A DNA stretch of 64,000 bases from Auanema rhodensis (lineage: Eukaryota; Nematoda; Chromadorea; Rhabditida; Rhabditidae). The stretch is taken from NCBI GenBank assembly GCA_964057225.1, contig OZ059897.1:8060001-8124000 (forward strand), written 5' to 3'. The position numbers were made by a program, and so were the translations under genes. Below, piece by piece: positions 30,237 through 42,588 of this stretch (its first letter is position 1; each line of letters starts with the position of its first letter). Under the pieces are notes generated by a model, which saw nothing but the letters and a program-made list of their open reading frames with translations, searched no databases and was not told the origin of the DNA.

Positions 30237-30309
<73 letters not shown>

Positions 30310-30323
30310 ATTATTATTATTAT
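30237..30323. repeat. Compound (TA)n-(TTA)n microsatellite
   Basis: About 34 uninterrupted TA units followed by about seven TTA units. Confidence 0.95.
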
Positions 30324-31450
30324 TGTCATCTATCGACTTCTAAAATATAAATAATAATTAAAAATATCAATATTAAACGTTGGAAGCGCTGGTCAAGTAT
30401 AATCTGGTGTTTTTACAAATACTCTGTTGCTTCCTGATCATTTATTGCAAAAAAAAATAAAATAAGTTTTTACTATTAGTTGATATACATGACATATCAT
30501 CATAAAGTGAGCTTAAAAAAGAAAAGATATAATATAATTAGAGTATTTCAATGTGGCCTCTAGGTAATAAAATGCTAGATGTTTTCTATATCCCAGGTCT
30601 ATTGTCTCAGCTTTTTATGAATTGTAAAAACGTGTTGAGCTTCCTCTATTCTACTATATCGAAGGAAATAATCGCAAAAAAAGAATTTATGATCTTTTTT
30701 GCTCTAACACGAGGAGAAGGAATATCTTAGGAAATTTCACGAGGAAGTTGATGTGAGATAGGATGTGGTGTTCGGTCAGGTTGAAAGACATTCCTTACAT
30801 ATGTAGTAACGGAATTGCTTTCAATAAGTATTAATTAAAAAAATTAAAAAACATATTTGTGAGCATAGACAGGAAGGATTTTCTCGAGAAAAAATTTTTA
30901 AATTCATCCGTTATGCTGTTCTGTTGATAAGCTAGCTCAAGCTTCCACTTCACTAAACTCACCACCGCATTATATATTCTAAAGCTTCTAATCATCATCA
31001 TCGTCATCATCAAGAACAACATGTACTTTCATTTCAACAAAAAAAAAACTCAAATTAGTTCTAAAATTTTATGAGTTCAGATGATGAAGTATACTTTTCA
31101 TTACTTTACATAAGAAAATTGTGATCAAATGACTATGGTAGTCGCTATCGTTAATTTAGCGAATATTGAATTCATTTCGTTAAAAGACCTAAATAAGAAC
31201 TTTCTCATCGTATTGAACTTCTTTGCTTCTTTTCGTTTTCTTCATCTTCATCAAAACTTTTTTTTGCTCCGCTGAAAAGTTATCTTACTCTTTATTTTGA
31301 AGAATATTTGAGTTTGCAAACATAGAACATACAAAATATATTTTTTGTTATTAATTTTGCTTTCTTCAACAATAAAAAGGAAAAAATAACCTTTTCTACT
31401 TTTTTTTCTCAAGTTTCTTCTTCATTTTTGCTCCTGGATTATATTTTAAT

Positions 31451-31529
31451 CATCATCATCATCATCTTCTTCTTCTTCTTCTTCTTCTTCTTCTTCTTCT
31501 TTTTCTTCTTTTTCTTCTTCCTACGTTTC
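31451..31529. repeat. Compound (CAT)n-(CTT)n microsatellite
   Basis: Five CAT units run into a long pyrimidine tract of CTT units with two short T-rich interruptions, about 140 nt upstream of the first ion-channel exon. A polypyrimidine strand of this length can form triplex DNA. Confidence 0.9.
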
Positions 31530-31665
31530 CTTCCCTTTGCTCACTTTTCATAGTCAGCTATAACACTTATTTGACTCCGCCTATGAGCACCTAGTAGACT
31601 GAACTAACTCCGCCTTCCTTCAGAGGATATGCAACAGAGGACGTGACTATAATACTTGATTTTCC

Positions 31666-34600
31666 TTGTTATCTCCTTATATGCACCTCTTAATATGTAA
31701 GCCAGGCCTTCTGGCTTCACATTTTTCCTTGATGTTAGTATTGCTATTCCTCGAGCAATTCACCTGGATTCGGGGCATGTCCCCTCACCCAGATGTAATT
31801 GACGATGTAACTAAAATTCTAGCAGCTGGTCCATATTATAACAAAAATGCGTATCCTAATCAGCATTTAGGTGAGTACTATTTATTATTTTAAGGCTTAA
31901 ACTTGAGAAGAATATTATATTTTTAAGTTATATGTATAACCTCGTGAATTCTGTTTTTATATAATTAATTAGTTTTTTAAAATGAAAATCAAGTGTTTCA
32001 CAATACTAACCTATTCATGCTTTAAATAATTTCATGTGATATCTAGAATACAATGTGTCAACTCAAGTAACAAAAAATGTTTCATATTCTAAGGCATCTT
32101 CAACTTTCATCGACTCTGAGATTAATTTTTTTCTAAAACTAATGTTTCAGACAATATTTTCAAATTAGCCAATTCTTGGCCAATAATTTCATTGCCCCTC
32201 CCATTACCTAGATTTTTCGACTCTCTTTTAAGCATGTTTCAGCCACTAAACCTAGAAATATAGGGAACGAATTAAAGTCCCATAGTAAATTAGCTTCAAA
32301 ACTCTGAGAAAAACGGATTTTGTTCACAATTGCTCAAATGGAAATTGCCGGAAACTACTTGAATACCGTCCTTTCTTTCTCGTTTATTCCAATATCTTTA
32401 TGTGAATCTATGCAAGCATTGGTCATTAAGCTGAACACCTCGTTAAGCAGATAACATCAGCTCAATAACCCCATTTGAGTTTTGAAAAACATAATGAGAG
32501 TGCTTTTTCAAATATTTTATCTTGTTACCAATAATCAAACTTCTTCACTTAGGCCTTACCCTGAATACATGACCCGCTGTATCCAGAATTTGTTTATGTT
32601 TGGCCCTTTCTTGCCTCATAACTTCTTTTTTTTTCAACAAATTGTTTATTTTTTGTTTTTTTTTATCGAATTTCAACTCAGTAGACCTCTATTCGGTTTT
32701 TTTGAAGCCGGAAGACCTCCCCAAACAAGGGCATAATCCATGGGCCTAGAGGGAATTCACAGGTTCAACAGGGTGTTGCTCTCAACATTTCTACTGAACT
32801 GAGCTGAATCCCCCAGAGAGTCATCGCATGTTTCGAGTAAAAAAGCATTTCCTTCTTCAAAAAAACGTCTTGCTCAAGCTCAGGCCTGAAGTTGTGTTGC
32901 CGAATTTCATTGGATATCTTTCATATATCCGGTTAAAAAGGGCAATGTTCGAGATAAATGGCCAAATCGAAAAATTTCATGCCTCAGGGCATTCCTCAGA
33001 TACTATTCTCTTATTCTGTTTCCCCTTTGTGTTGCGAATCATAGAAGCATGACAGTCGTTAAAGTTGAACCTTAAACTTATGATTTAAGGGGGAGCTGAG
33101 ATTGAACATATGATATCATCATGACAAGCATTACAAACTTTTCAATTCAACCTACATGAATGATACTAACCCAATCATATCTCTTAATAGATACGTTGCT
33201 CATCAGCTTCATCACAGTGAAATCAATAGTCGTCTCACATATCCATCATCTACTCATCAAATTTGTCCGATTTTGAGTGTATAATCAAAGAATAAAGTTA
33301 CATATTTCTCATAATTCTATTAGAGAATTCTAGTTCCAGCATTCAAATTCCTTTCAGTATATTACGAAATAATATTCTAAGCAAAGCTCATAGTAACACC
33401 ATCTAACGTATCAATCATATAAACTTATTTTAAAACTCGGAAATGTTTTTTTTTGTGGTTCAAACATGAAACATCCTTGTAACTTACATGTCAAATAGAA
33501 GAAAAAAGCCAAATTATACAACTCAAAATCATTTTTTTTATCCTTCCGGTTATGCTATAACTGAGCTATTTCCTCAATTTGAAGCATTCGTGACAGAGCC
33601 AACTGTTTACTGTGTGAAATTTCAATTGACAACCCGGCCGTTTAAGACTTTTGAACTGAAGAAACAAAAAATAAGATTGAAATAACTTTCCATAGCTTTT
33701 CACTTGTCAAAACTTTAATATTTCAGATAAGCCGACAGTGGTATATATTCAATTATACATTGAAGGAATGTCATCGTTCAGAGCTCAAACAATGGTCAGT
33801 TATTTATAAGAAAAAAAGAAAGAGAAAAAGCTTATTTTCTTAAAAATATGCTCTCCTATTCATCGTATTCCTTTTGAGTAAAAAGTGCATATATGAAAAA
33901 CATTTTCAAACGTCAAATCAATTAAACATGTTGTACGTCTTCTTTTTAACAACTTCAACTGAAAAAAACAATTGTGGGGGAAGAAAAATCCTTTTATGGG
34001 ATACCAACAACTTGACTCTGCTGAAAAGAAATTCCATTCAGCTTAAAGGTGCAAGATAATCTTCTTCTTTCTGTAAATTTGAAAACGAGCACTTCAGAAG
34101 ATGTTTTAAGTGCAAAAAAGGAACGAAAATCAGTATTAGCATTTGGAATTTTCTTTTTCAAGCTGATATCCCCTTAGGGTGCAGCTTCTTTCCATCTCTT
34201 TGTGACCCTTCAGCTTCAATGGATATTCATAAAGGATTCGCTGTCGCCTTAACAAGACAAATAGAATAACCAGCAGCTCGGTACCATCAGCCTCTGCATA
34301 AAGCTAACAGTGGGATTATCACGGGAGAATAGTCAAAAGTTATAACATGAGCCAGCAGTTCTTTAAATGTTTATTATTCGATACTGTGTGTGTGTGTCTG
34401 TGCTTCATGTAGTAATGGTGATATGAGAGCACGAAGTGAAGTTATCCAATTCTCATACAAAGTCAAGTATGCTTCTACTACACAGATGGGAAAGGCATTT
34501 TAGTTCCAGAAGTAGCAATGAAGATCATTATTTGCTTCTGAAAACAGATTTTGCATAAGTGAACAGCTTTTTCATAAGTGCTTGAAACGGAAATTTAAAT

Positions 34601-37546
34601 TCGTAGTATCAAATGAAAGGGACAATTGTTTGAAAGATATTTTCCATAATGTCACTTCCTCATGAATGTACCTAATTGGTAAATCTTTCTTTTCTTTTTC
34701 TTCAAAAGAAAGAATGCAAAGAAAAAGCTTAAATAGAATTAAAGTTCAAACTATATGTGCTTAGAACTTTAATAATTTTTATTTTTTTAAAGGATTTTCA
34801 AGTTGACATCTACTTTCAACAAAAATGGGAAGATGCTAGATTACGTCATAACAATACAAAACGAATTTTGGTTAAGGTTTGTACAGATGTTATAATATAG
34901 TTATTCAGTATAGTAATGGATATTTCTTTAGGATCCAAAGCTTTTTAATCTTTTATGGCATCCAGATATATATTTTGCTAATGCTCGTACTGCTAGTTTC
35001 CATGATATTACCATGCCAAATTTTCTTGTTTGGATCTATCCTAATGGCACAGTATGGTATGATTGTAGGTGAGAGCTTATACCTATTTGAAAATTTTAAA
35101 ATATATACAAATAGTATAATTAATTTGAAATCAGTAGTGAAGATCATATTTTATGGCTGCAGCTTAAAGCTGTGATGATGATGATGTTGTCGGAGGTCAT
35201 CAATTTTAAAAGAAAATGAGAGAAGGCTAAAGAGTATCTGTCAGAAAAATGGATATTTCCGTGCTTTTCCAAAAATGTATGAAAAGATGTCGTGTCACTT
35301 GTTCTAATACTTCGTGTGAGCTTCTTTTCCCCACAGGACTCTTTTTTGACAATCTATAAAAGTACACTATATACATAGATGTATATACACATAGATATTT
35401 GGAGTAGACTATGCTAGTTTATCCAAAAAGAAAAGCCAATAGCTTTGAATTATGTGAGTTAAGATAGATAGAAAACTATTCTTAAATATGAGTATATCCC
35501 CTAAGGATATGAATAGTTACTGAGTTCTTTGAGCAATGATCAGCTAATTCTTTAATCAACTTATAAGAAAGTTCTTTAGGATTATGAATATGTAAAAGAA
35601 TTAAAATGAAAATGTTCAAAATATTATGGGTTTTAGGATTTCTTTGACTGTGCTTTGTATGCAGAACTTAGCTCGTTATCCTTTGGATTCCCAAAGCTGT
35701 GGTCTTCGAATTCTTAGCTGTTCGTATCAAATTCTTACAAATTTTCATAAAAGAAGAATATTATAGATGCTTATGATATAGAACAATTACAAATTAAATG
35801 GAATGGTATATCACCTGTAGAAGTTAATGAGGAAATACGAATGCCTGATATGAGACTTCGAAATATCTCATTTCTTACTCGAAATGATACCTATGCAACA
35901 GGTTTCAGCACTAACATATGAACGCAAAAAAGGAATTAATAGTATTTCAGGTATTTGGTCATGTGCTTGGGCAGAATTTCGTGTTGATCGAGAAATAATG
36001 CATCATATTATTCAGGTTTCTTCGTTTTTTTTCTTAAAATTTGAATTTATATTATGATGATAAAAGGAATAATAATAATAACTTGCAGTCATATGTTCCT
36101 ACCGCTCTCATAGTTGTTATATCATGGTTCAGCTTTTGGTTAGATGTTGAAGCAGTTCCAGGACGTGTAAGCTTTATCATAGAATTTGCTATCTAAATAT
36201 ATATTTATAATTAATACATTATAAATTAAAGTGATATTAAATGAAAACAACCGAGTAATAGACGCCAACAAGGAAAAATGAAAAAACTAACTAAACCTCG
36301 CTGATTTACGTAATATGCTAATTGATTACCATACTTGGCAGCTTAAAAATTTAGATAAATCCTTGATTATAATTATATTTATTATTATAATACTATATAA
36401 TAAATGATTTAGGTATCTCTTTCTATTACAACGTTATTGACGCTAGCAACACAAAGCAGTGCTGCACGTATGGCTTTACCACAGGTACTGTTACTGTTAC
36501 ATCTCATCAATCAAATTTTAAAATTAACTTTACTTCTTCATTATCCATATAAATAGTTTTTTTCGCTTTAAACGTAGCCATTGTTTAGGAACCAATATCT
36601 GAGGTATAATGCAAAAATTCGTTTTCCTTTCGCACTTCAAAATCTTAAATTATGCTAGTTATGCGTTGTTTGTATGCTATGAAAATATGAAGTTTCATGC
36701 TGTTTGTTTGTTGTTTTTCGAACATAACTCACATGGCTGTGAATATACACGAATGATGTTTTTGCTTTCTCCCATCATGCTGCTGTTATTCTTATACAAG
36801 CTCTTTCTTTTCTTTTTGTTTCCATTTTTAAGCTTAATGACCAATCTCAATTGCCTATGTCGCCTGATATTTCTTGACCAAGAACAAGGCAAATCTTATA
36901 TGACTGCTTACATTGGTTTTTCAGGCATCATATGTTAAAGCTATTGATGTTTGGATGGGAGCTTGTATGACATTCGTTTTCTCTGCAATGATTGAATTTA
37001 CAGTAAGTTTGCCATTGAATATTACCGTAATTTCATCCATTGTTTCTGCAGGTTGTTAACTACTGCACTCGACGTAAGCAGAAGCACAAGGACAAGCCTG
37101 TTAAGGGTTTAAGTGAACAAGTTCATGATCTAGTTGCACATTATAAAGAAAAAAATGTTTTGATTACTGTTTCGGATGTTTGAACAAATTGAATAATTAT
37201 AGGCTAATGGCGCTTGTTATGACGTAGCTCTGAATACAACCAATGCCAATACCGAGGCTTGCCTGGAGAAAAAACAGTTAAGAGAATACAATGGTCAACA
37301 GCTCTATTTCCGTAGAAATCTTCTAACAAGTACAAAGAGAAAAGCTTTAGAAGAAAGGTTTATTTCAAATTTAATTTATTTTATTTTTATTATAACCATT
37401 ATAGAATAAATCGAGTTGAAGAAAATAGAAAATATGCTCAGCTGATAGATAGGAAAAGCCGTGTTTACTTTCCTTTAGCCTTCGTAACTTTCAATGTTAT
37501 ATACTGGATATACTATCTCCGATATGCTGAAGATCAGCTTGGATGA
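31666..37546 (+). CDS. Cys-loop ligand-gated ion channel subunit, probably anion-selective
   Basis: About 13 exons. The N-terminus may start at 31666 or at 31732 (MLVLLFLEQFTWIRG, signal-peptide-like). The extracellular domain has VVYIQLYIEGMSSF, LLWHPDIYFANARTASFHD and the Cys loop C-MQNLARYPLDSQS-C with the standard 13 residues between cysteines (about 35655-35700). TM1 SYVPTALIVVISWFSFWL leads into VPGRVSLSITTLLTLATQSS (M1-M2 loop and pore M2), M3 YVKAIDVWMGACMTFVFSAM, a basic intracellular loop and a final M4 FPLAFVTFNVIYWIYYL. The GR before M2 and TTLLT pore suggest chloride selectivity; it resembles the nematode ACC/LGC-46-type acetylcholine-gated anion channels, but the ligand is an inference. 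Intron 1 is 1.86 kb (31871-33726). Confidence 0.9.
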
Positions 37547-37958
37547 TTTTTTTCATTTTTCTTGCTGATTTTCCAGTCATCACTTTCAATATTTCTGCTC
37601 AACCAATCATCCATTTCTCATACTGGTATATATGCTCAACTTCAATTCTAAGTTTTAATAAAAATATTTTTTCCAATTGTCGGTTTTAATGTCAAAGTGA
37701 CAAAAAAAGTTTGTAGACCAAATTACACAGCATAAGTTAATTGGACGGAAATAACACAAAGTGTACGGTAGATATTTCCGAATATTGGGGGGAATGAAGC
37801 TTTTTTTTAGAAAAAAAACTTATAAGAGATAAAAGTGCTGTGCGACTGTTAACCTTTCCGGAGTTCACTTTTGATATTCCAACTTGCTGAGCTGACTAAA
37901 AACTTGACTTCATTTTCATTTTTTAATTACGCGTGATTGGTCGGTCGATCAGCCAAAT
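37547..37958. other. Intergenic spacer
   Basis: 3' UTR of the ion channel and possible promoter of the following small-exon gene. No other signal. Confidence 0.5.
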
Positions 37959-38935
37959 ATGAAGGCAGATGACAGGTAAAATTGAATATATCTATATCAT
38001 ATAGTATATTCAATTATAGTTTAACTGAACTTGAAAACTTTCAACTAATACATATTAAAATTGATAAATTATTGGCATTATTAATGGTTTTGTTTTTGTT
38101 TGAAAAAAAAAACATTATAATTCAAATCTTTATTTTAGTTAACTTTTATCATGCTTATGAGTTTGTTTTGTTTTATTGCAGCCGTTATTATTGGTTTTTT
38201 GAGAAAATCTATATTGGTTATTATATGAAATTAATAATAAAGTATTAAATATAAATCTCTATTTAGCAAGAAAAAAATACAACTTTAAATGCTTTAACAA
38301 CGGAATTAGGTAGATGTCCTCAAACTAGTTCAAAGTAAGTTCAGCATAAATTATAATAATTCACATGCACACGCTCGTCAGAGCTGCCAGCCTATATCGA
38401 ACAAGTTATAGCAAATCTAAAACTTCATCATCGCTTGAATCGGTTTGATCTTTTTTTGAATTTATTTTAAACAATATTTTCAGAGCAGTAAACTGAATAA
38501 AACGAATAATCCGGTAAGCTAAGGTGAAGCTAAGGTTTTTCACATGATTCTTGATTTTCCAGTTATGTGAGATGCCTGACCCAAAAACGTTAGCAAAAGC
38601 TCCATTAGCAACGGTTAGAACATGAAATTGATAAGGAAAGAGAGAATTAAAAATTTATTTCAGCGTTTGAGTGCTACCCAATTATCGAATATAACAGTTA
38701 GAGCAGCTAATGAAACTGTATGAATTCTATTTTCTCTCATTTTCTTCAAAATTTTCAATTTTTAGGCCAGCGCTAAAGAACTCAATCATACTTCTGTTTG
38801 TGCTTCTCCAAAAATACATGTAAGTTCATTACAGTAGCTTGATGAAATTCTATTAAATTACTTAAAATAATTTATTTGTAGAACAACGAGGATGATGACA
38901 GCGGTATATGCAATAGCGGATTGAAATTGATATAA
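37959..38935 (+). CDS. Unrecognised micro-exon gene, N-glycosylation-rich small protein
   Basis: I do not recognise the product. The last seven exons are well supported by splice consensus and one continuous frame: 38267-38334, 38382-38442, 38484-38513 (30 nt), 38563-38613 (51), 38664-38717 (54), 38766-38819 (54) and 38882-38935 (54, with stop). The last five are phase 0 and multiples of three. The encoded roughly 120 residues start QEKNTTLNALTTELGRC and end SGICNSGLKLI; they are Ser/Thr/Asn/Lys-rich with five N-glycosylation sequons (NTT, NKT, NIT, NET, NHT) and few cysteines, hinting at a secreted protein. The 5' end is uncertain: an ATG at 37959 (MKADD) can splice through an exon near 38020 carrying the hydrophobic stretch DKLLALLM. 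Confidence 0.6.
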
Positions 38936-38960
38936 ATTTTACATATAAATTAATATATAA

Positions 38961-39792
38961 TCAACATAATTTACATGTTTTCATACATTTTTCTAATTTC
39001 TCAGCAAATGTATAAAACGTTGAGTGACAGAAGCCGTTATCAGCCCATATAGGACAACTGAAATTTGAAGAAAGATCACATAATAAGCTGTTTTTTGAAT
39101 TTGATTAAGCTTACTCCTTTTCCTTATCTTGACATCGTTCTTCGATAGGTAATCGGACGAAATGTTTGCAAAGTTCGCATGTTCGAGCACAGGATGTGAT
39201 CATGATCTAAAACTTGATGCATGAACTAAATCTCAAAAATCCTTTAAAATTCACAGCTTTGTATGCAGAATCTGTACAGAGATGTTGGACTGCTCGGCAG
39301 TTACTATATTGATCAAAACATCTGGAAAATTTTCAATATTTATCTTTCAAACTTGAAATGAAAATAGTACTTGGGCAACGGTAATTTAGTTGTAGCGCGT
39401 GTTTCCATTAGTGTTGTAGTTGAGGTAATCAATTCTGGTTCCGTTGTCACTTTAACTGGTAATACTGTAGTAGTTGGTGTAGAGGTAGTATCGAATTCTG
39501 AATCGGTGGTCGTTGTGGGCGTTGTCGTCGTCGTATCGAATTTGTCAGTAATCACTTCTAGCTCTATAGTAGAAATTTCAGGAGCTTCAGTTTGTTCAGA
39601 CGACGACGGAATTTCTGCGGTTGTAGATGCTATATCGGTAAACTTTTGAAACCGAATAGCTGATATGTCTGGTAGTTTCTGAAGACGATGAAGATAATGA
39701 ATATGAAATGTAAATCAGATACTTACTACTGATAATGATTTCAATGAATAAGCTAGAGATATAAAATGTAAAATAGTGAGAACAAATCGCAT
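38961..39792 (-). CDS. Secreted Thr-rich protein with two ShKT domains
   Basis: Spliced protein begins with signal peptide MRFVLTILHFISLAYS. A Thr-rich, presumably O-glycosylated linker follows (39350-39680, with DTTTTTPTTTTDSEFDTTST). At the C-terminus are two six-cysteine ShKT (ShK toxin-type) domains: CFDQYSNCRAVQHLC then TSCARTCELC, and CPIWADNGFC then LEKCMKTCKLC just before the stop. Spacing C-x-D/W-x-N...C...C-x3-C-x2-C is the family pattern. Secreted ShKT proteins are abundant in nematodes, where they may act on potassium channels or build extracellular matrix; which applies here is unknown. Ends 25 nt from the oppositely directed stop of the micro-exon gene. Confidence 0.85.
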
Positions 39793-40360
39793 TTTTCTTC
39801 GCCAATTTCATCATAAGCTATATGCTTATATAGGATTTTAGTGTTTAGCTTGACTAAATATTAAGCAAATAAAGCTTTTGAATCAGTTCATCCGACTGTG
39901 AGCATAATAACTTTTCATATAAAGGTTATAAACAAATCTTTTTATAGTTCAATATATAATGTTTTTCATTAAAAATATAAAAATAAAATGAAGTTATTGT
40001 TTAGATTTTATCCATTTAATAAGAAAATAGATTTGAGTTATATTTAGAAAGGTATGAATTATATGAATACATATAAAGATTATAGTTAAATAATTAAAAT
40101 AATTTGTTAATGATGATAAAGTTACATTAGCAAATAATAAAATAAAACGAAGAAGAAATGAAAAATGAATCTAAAATTGAAATTTTTCAATTGAAACTAA
40201 TATTTTTTAAAAATTACCAGAATCTTCCAATAATATGGGATATAATAGATTTTCATTTGTGCACTTGTAGCTCCATAACACTTCACATTTTTTCGGAAGA
40301 ACTATATTAAATATATGAATTTCAAATGAAAGGTGTTCAAAAATATTAATTACTTCAACA
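39793..40360. other. Intergenic spacer
   Basis: Promoter side of the ShKT gene and 3' side of a weak minus-strand model. Very AT-rich; nothing else seen. Confidence 0.5.
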
Positions 40361-41009
40361 TTAATTGTAAATAAAATTGAAATTATCATAATTATAAGAT
40401 TTCCACCAACTAATATTCGAGGAACCATCTCCATTTCCGATTGAAAACTCCATAAACATATGGCTGATGCGTTTAGAAACTTAAAAAAAAACAGAAAAAA
40501 TTAAGTTTGAAGATGTTAACTATGCAAATAATACCATTTCAATACAATATAAAACTAATTCTTTCTTCGGCTTTTTCAGTAAAATTTCACCTTTTTCAAG
40601 AAATATCTGTTTCTCTTCCCGTAAAACATATTTTGCTGGTGAAATGTCTTAAAGAAATTGTCATGTTTTATTTTTCTTATAAAAAGTAAACCTGATCCTT
40701 TTGAAAATGGAGAACTGCATTTACTTTCATCATGAAATTGAGAATTTTCCCATTGAGTGTTATCAAATTGAAGATTTTTCAATGTTGTAGGTACATCATC
40801 ATGTGACACATTTGATTTTTCAACAGTTCCATATCCAGGTGGAGGACTAAGACCTTAAAGCTTTTCGTTAACACAATATTGTTAAATACAATTGAATAAT
40901 GACCCTTTGGAGTTTCTATTCTTTGTTCATAAGAGTTAGAAGTACTGTCATTCGTCTGAAGTTGCATCATAATTTCCAATATTAGATGAAGAGATGTCAC
41001 TTCATTCAA
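40361..41009 (-). CDS. Possible small hypothetical protein
   Basis: Weak three-exon model. Exon 1 begins MNEVTSLHLILEIMMQLQTN; exon 2 (about 40690-40850) has a polar, well-formed frame with SPPPGYGTVEKSNVSHDDVP and WENSQFHDESKCSSPFSKGS; exon 3 begins after a T9AAG acceptor and in the spliced frame reads SKRISHMFMEFSIGNGDGSS to a stop. No family recognised. An alternative frame of exon 3 would give a hydrophobic helix (MEMVPRILVGGNLIIMIISI). Exon 2 is the best-supported part. Confidence 0.35.
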
Positions 41010-41219
41010 ATCTCAAAATAAACCGACCAGTTACTTGAAAGTAAAAAATAAAAATATTGCGATTGGGTCAGATGTGTATGTAACTATATATGTGTTTGAT
41101 TTTCATCTTCTTCAATTATATGAATATAGAAAATTTATTCAATAAAATCTCAAATATATCTGTTTATATCAGATTTTCACAGTTTTTCTTCGCCGTTTTT
41201 TTTGCTTCAAAATTGAAAC

Positions 41220-41443
41220 ATAAAAACAGCAAAAATAGCTGACAAGCATAGCACCATAGAGACAACTTTAACTGAAAAGCTAATGCTTATACCATCTGTG
41301 CCGTTGTAGTGTTCTTCGGATATAGCTCGCAGATAATGTCTTTCAATTGAGAGCCCAGAGAAGCTAGAGAAATCAATATGTGCATTTGGAATAAGCAGTT
41401 GGCGTTGGACGTTTAACTTGTCCGACTTTGCTTCGTACCAGCT
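41220..41443 (-). other. Orphan open frame with C-terminal hydrophobic segment
   Basis: A stop-free minus-strand frame of about 75 codons, lacking its own ATG, follows a possible acceptor (TTTGAAG). It encodes a polar part (IDFSSFSGLSIERHYLRAIS), an NGT glycosylation sequon and then VKVVSMVLCLSAIFAVFMFQ before the stop, the layout of a membrane-anchored C-terminus. No upstream exon found before the divergent gene at 41631. It may be a terminal exon of an unseen gene or chance. Confidence 0.25.
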
Positions 41444-41630
41444 TCAAAGCTCTGCTATTTTAATAATATTTCATTTTAATTTTATATTTCTTTAATGTTT
41501 TCTTTACATTTTCATTAAAAATTATGTTTATTTTACTAATTTATATAATTATATTTAATTCAGCGAATATTATCATTGATATTTCTAATAGAAAAGAAAA
41601 GAAAAGAAAGAGAACAAACTATCACAGAGC

Positions 41631-41912
41631 ATGGCTATCACAACAGAACCTGTACGTTCATTCATAAATTGTTTAATAATAAACATTAATAATATAGAAA
41701 TACTATGATAACCTGTTTCAGGTTCCTCAATTTCAATCTGGTGAAATTTTTACTTTTTGGATGCTTGGATTTACATTATTATTTACATTTTCCGTTATTA
41801 CATATTATAAATTAACTGAAATTCCATATAGTAAGTTAAAAAAGTAACTCAAATTATTTTCAATTTCTCTCTTACAGAAGACTCTTCAAAAAAAAAAAAG
41901 AAATTGCTATAG
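41631..41912 (+). CDS. 54-residue single-pass membrane protein (copy A)
   Basis: Three exons, 41631-41651, 41722-41830 and 41878-41912, all with good splice sites. The protein starts MAITTEPVPQFQSGEIF, has one membrane helix (FWMLGFTLLFTFSVITYYK) and ends in a lysine-rich tail (KDSSKKKKKLL). The positive tail predicts a cytosolic C-terminus. Too short for usual gene finders. It aligns with the protein encoded at 47431 (same strand, 5.8 kb away): shared Q-x-GE, central FT-x3-T-x-S-x-I, then YYK and a following PY-x2-SS. Function unknown. Confidence 0.7.
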
Positions 41913-42588
41913 AAAGTTAACCATCTCATATACTATACTATACATCCTCGTCGACCTAACATATCATACATTTAACTTTTACCAAAAAAAAAGTTTAAAG
42001 AATTCTATTAAGTGTATAGTATACTATATATTAATATAATAAAATGTTTTTTTTTATATTTCTTAAATTTTGTTTATGTCTTTCATTCCTCTCTTTTAAT
42101 ATTTTTAAATTCATTTATTAGACCATTGTCTTTGAAAAATATAGTTATTTAACTCTAAAGCATTGTGATTTCTTTCATATACAATAGAATACCCACTAGA
42201 AACTTCCATATCTTTTTATTTTTTAAATTTAAAAAATTAAAATTTTTTTTGTAGTTTGAAGGGGTTTTCTGGGTCCTCTGAGATAGGGGCGTCCGACTTT
42301 CATCGCACATGACTATTTTTATTTTGTAAAATATTACTATATGATATAATGTAATAATAATAATAATATTATTATTATTTAACAAAATTAAAATAAACAA
42401 CCGATTGTTTGAAAATTGAAATTTAGAAATGAGATAGACAATGCTTTAATTACTATTTATGCTAATGCAAAATATTCAAATTTTTTGTAAATTCATCTTA
42501 AAACATCAAATTCAAGATTTTGCTTTGTTTATTTATTTATAAATTACTATGCATTTACTTATTAGTATATGTATAAAAGTAAAAAAAT
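41913..42588. other. Convergent intergenic spacer
   Basis: 3' UTRs of membrane protein A (+) and the Thr-rich protein (-). A minus-strand frame at 42155-42400 is AT-rich and not supported as a gene. Confidence 0.5.

Larger units (their letters stand above)
29740..31665. other. Gene-free region between divergent genes
   Basis: Between mrps-24 (-) and the ion channel (+). Holds a long TA/TTA microsatellite and CAT/CTT repeats, otherwise AT-rich sequence with short spurious frames. No gene supported. Confidence 0.6.

Noticed and set aside
31451-31529. Possible CRISPR-like or tandem array
   Set aside because: Simple trinucleotide microsatellite, with no spacers, in a eukaryotic genome.
36609-36938. 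109-residue open frame inside the ion-channel gene
   Set aside because: Lies mostly in an intron between the M2 and M3 exons and in another frame; the spliced channel explains the locus.
39371-39649. Val-rich plus-strand frame
   Set aside because: Antisense of the Thr-rich linker of the ShKT gene; Val codons are the complement of Thr/Asp codons.
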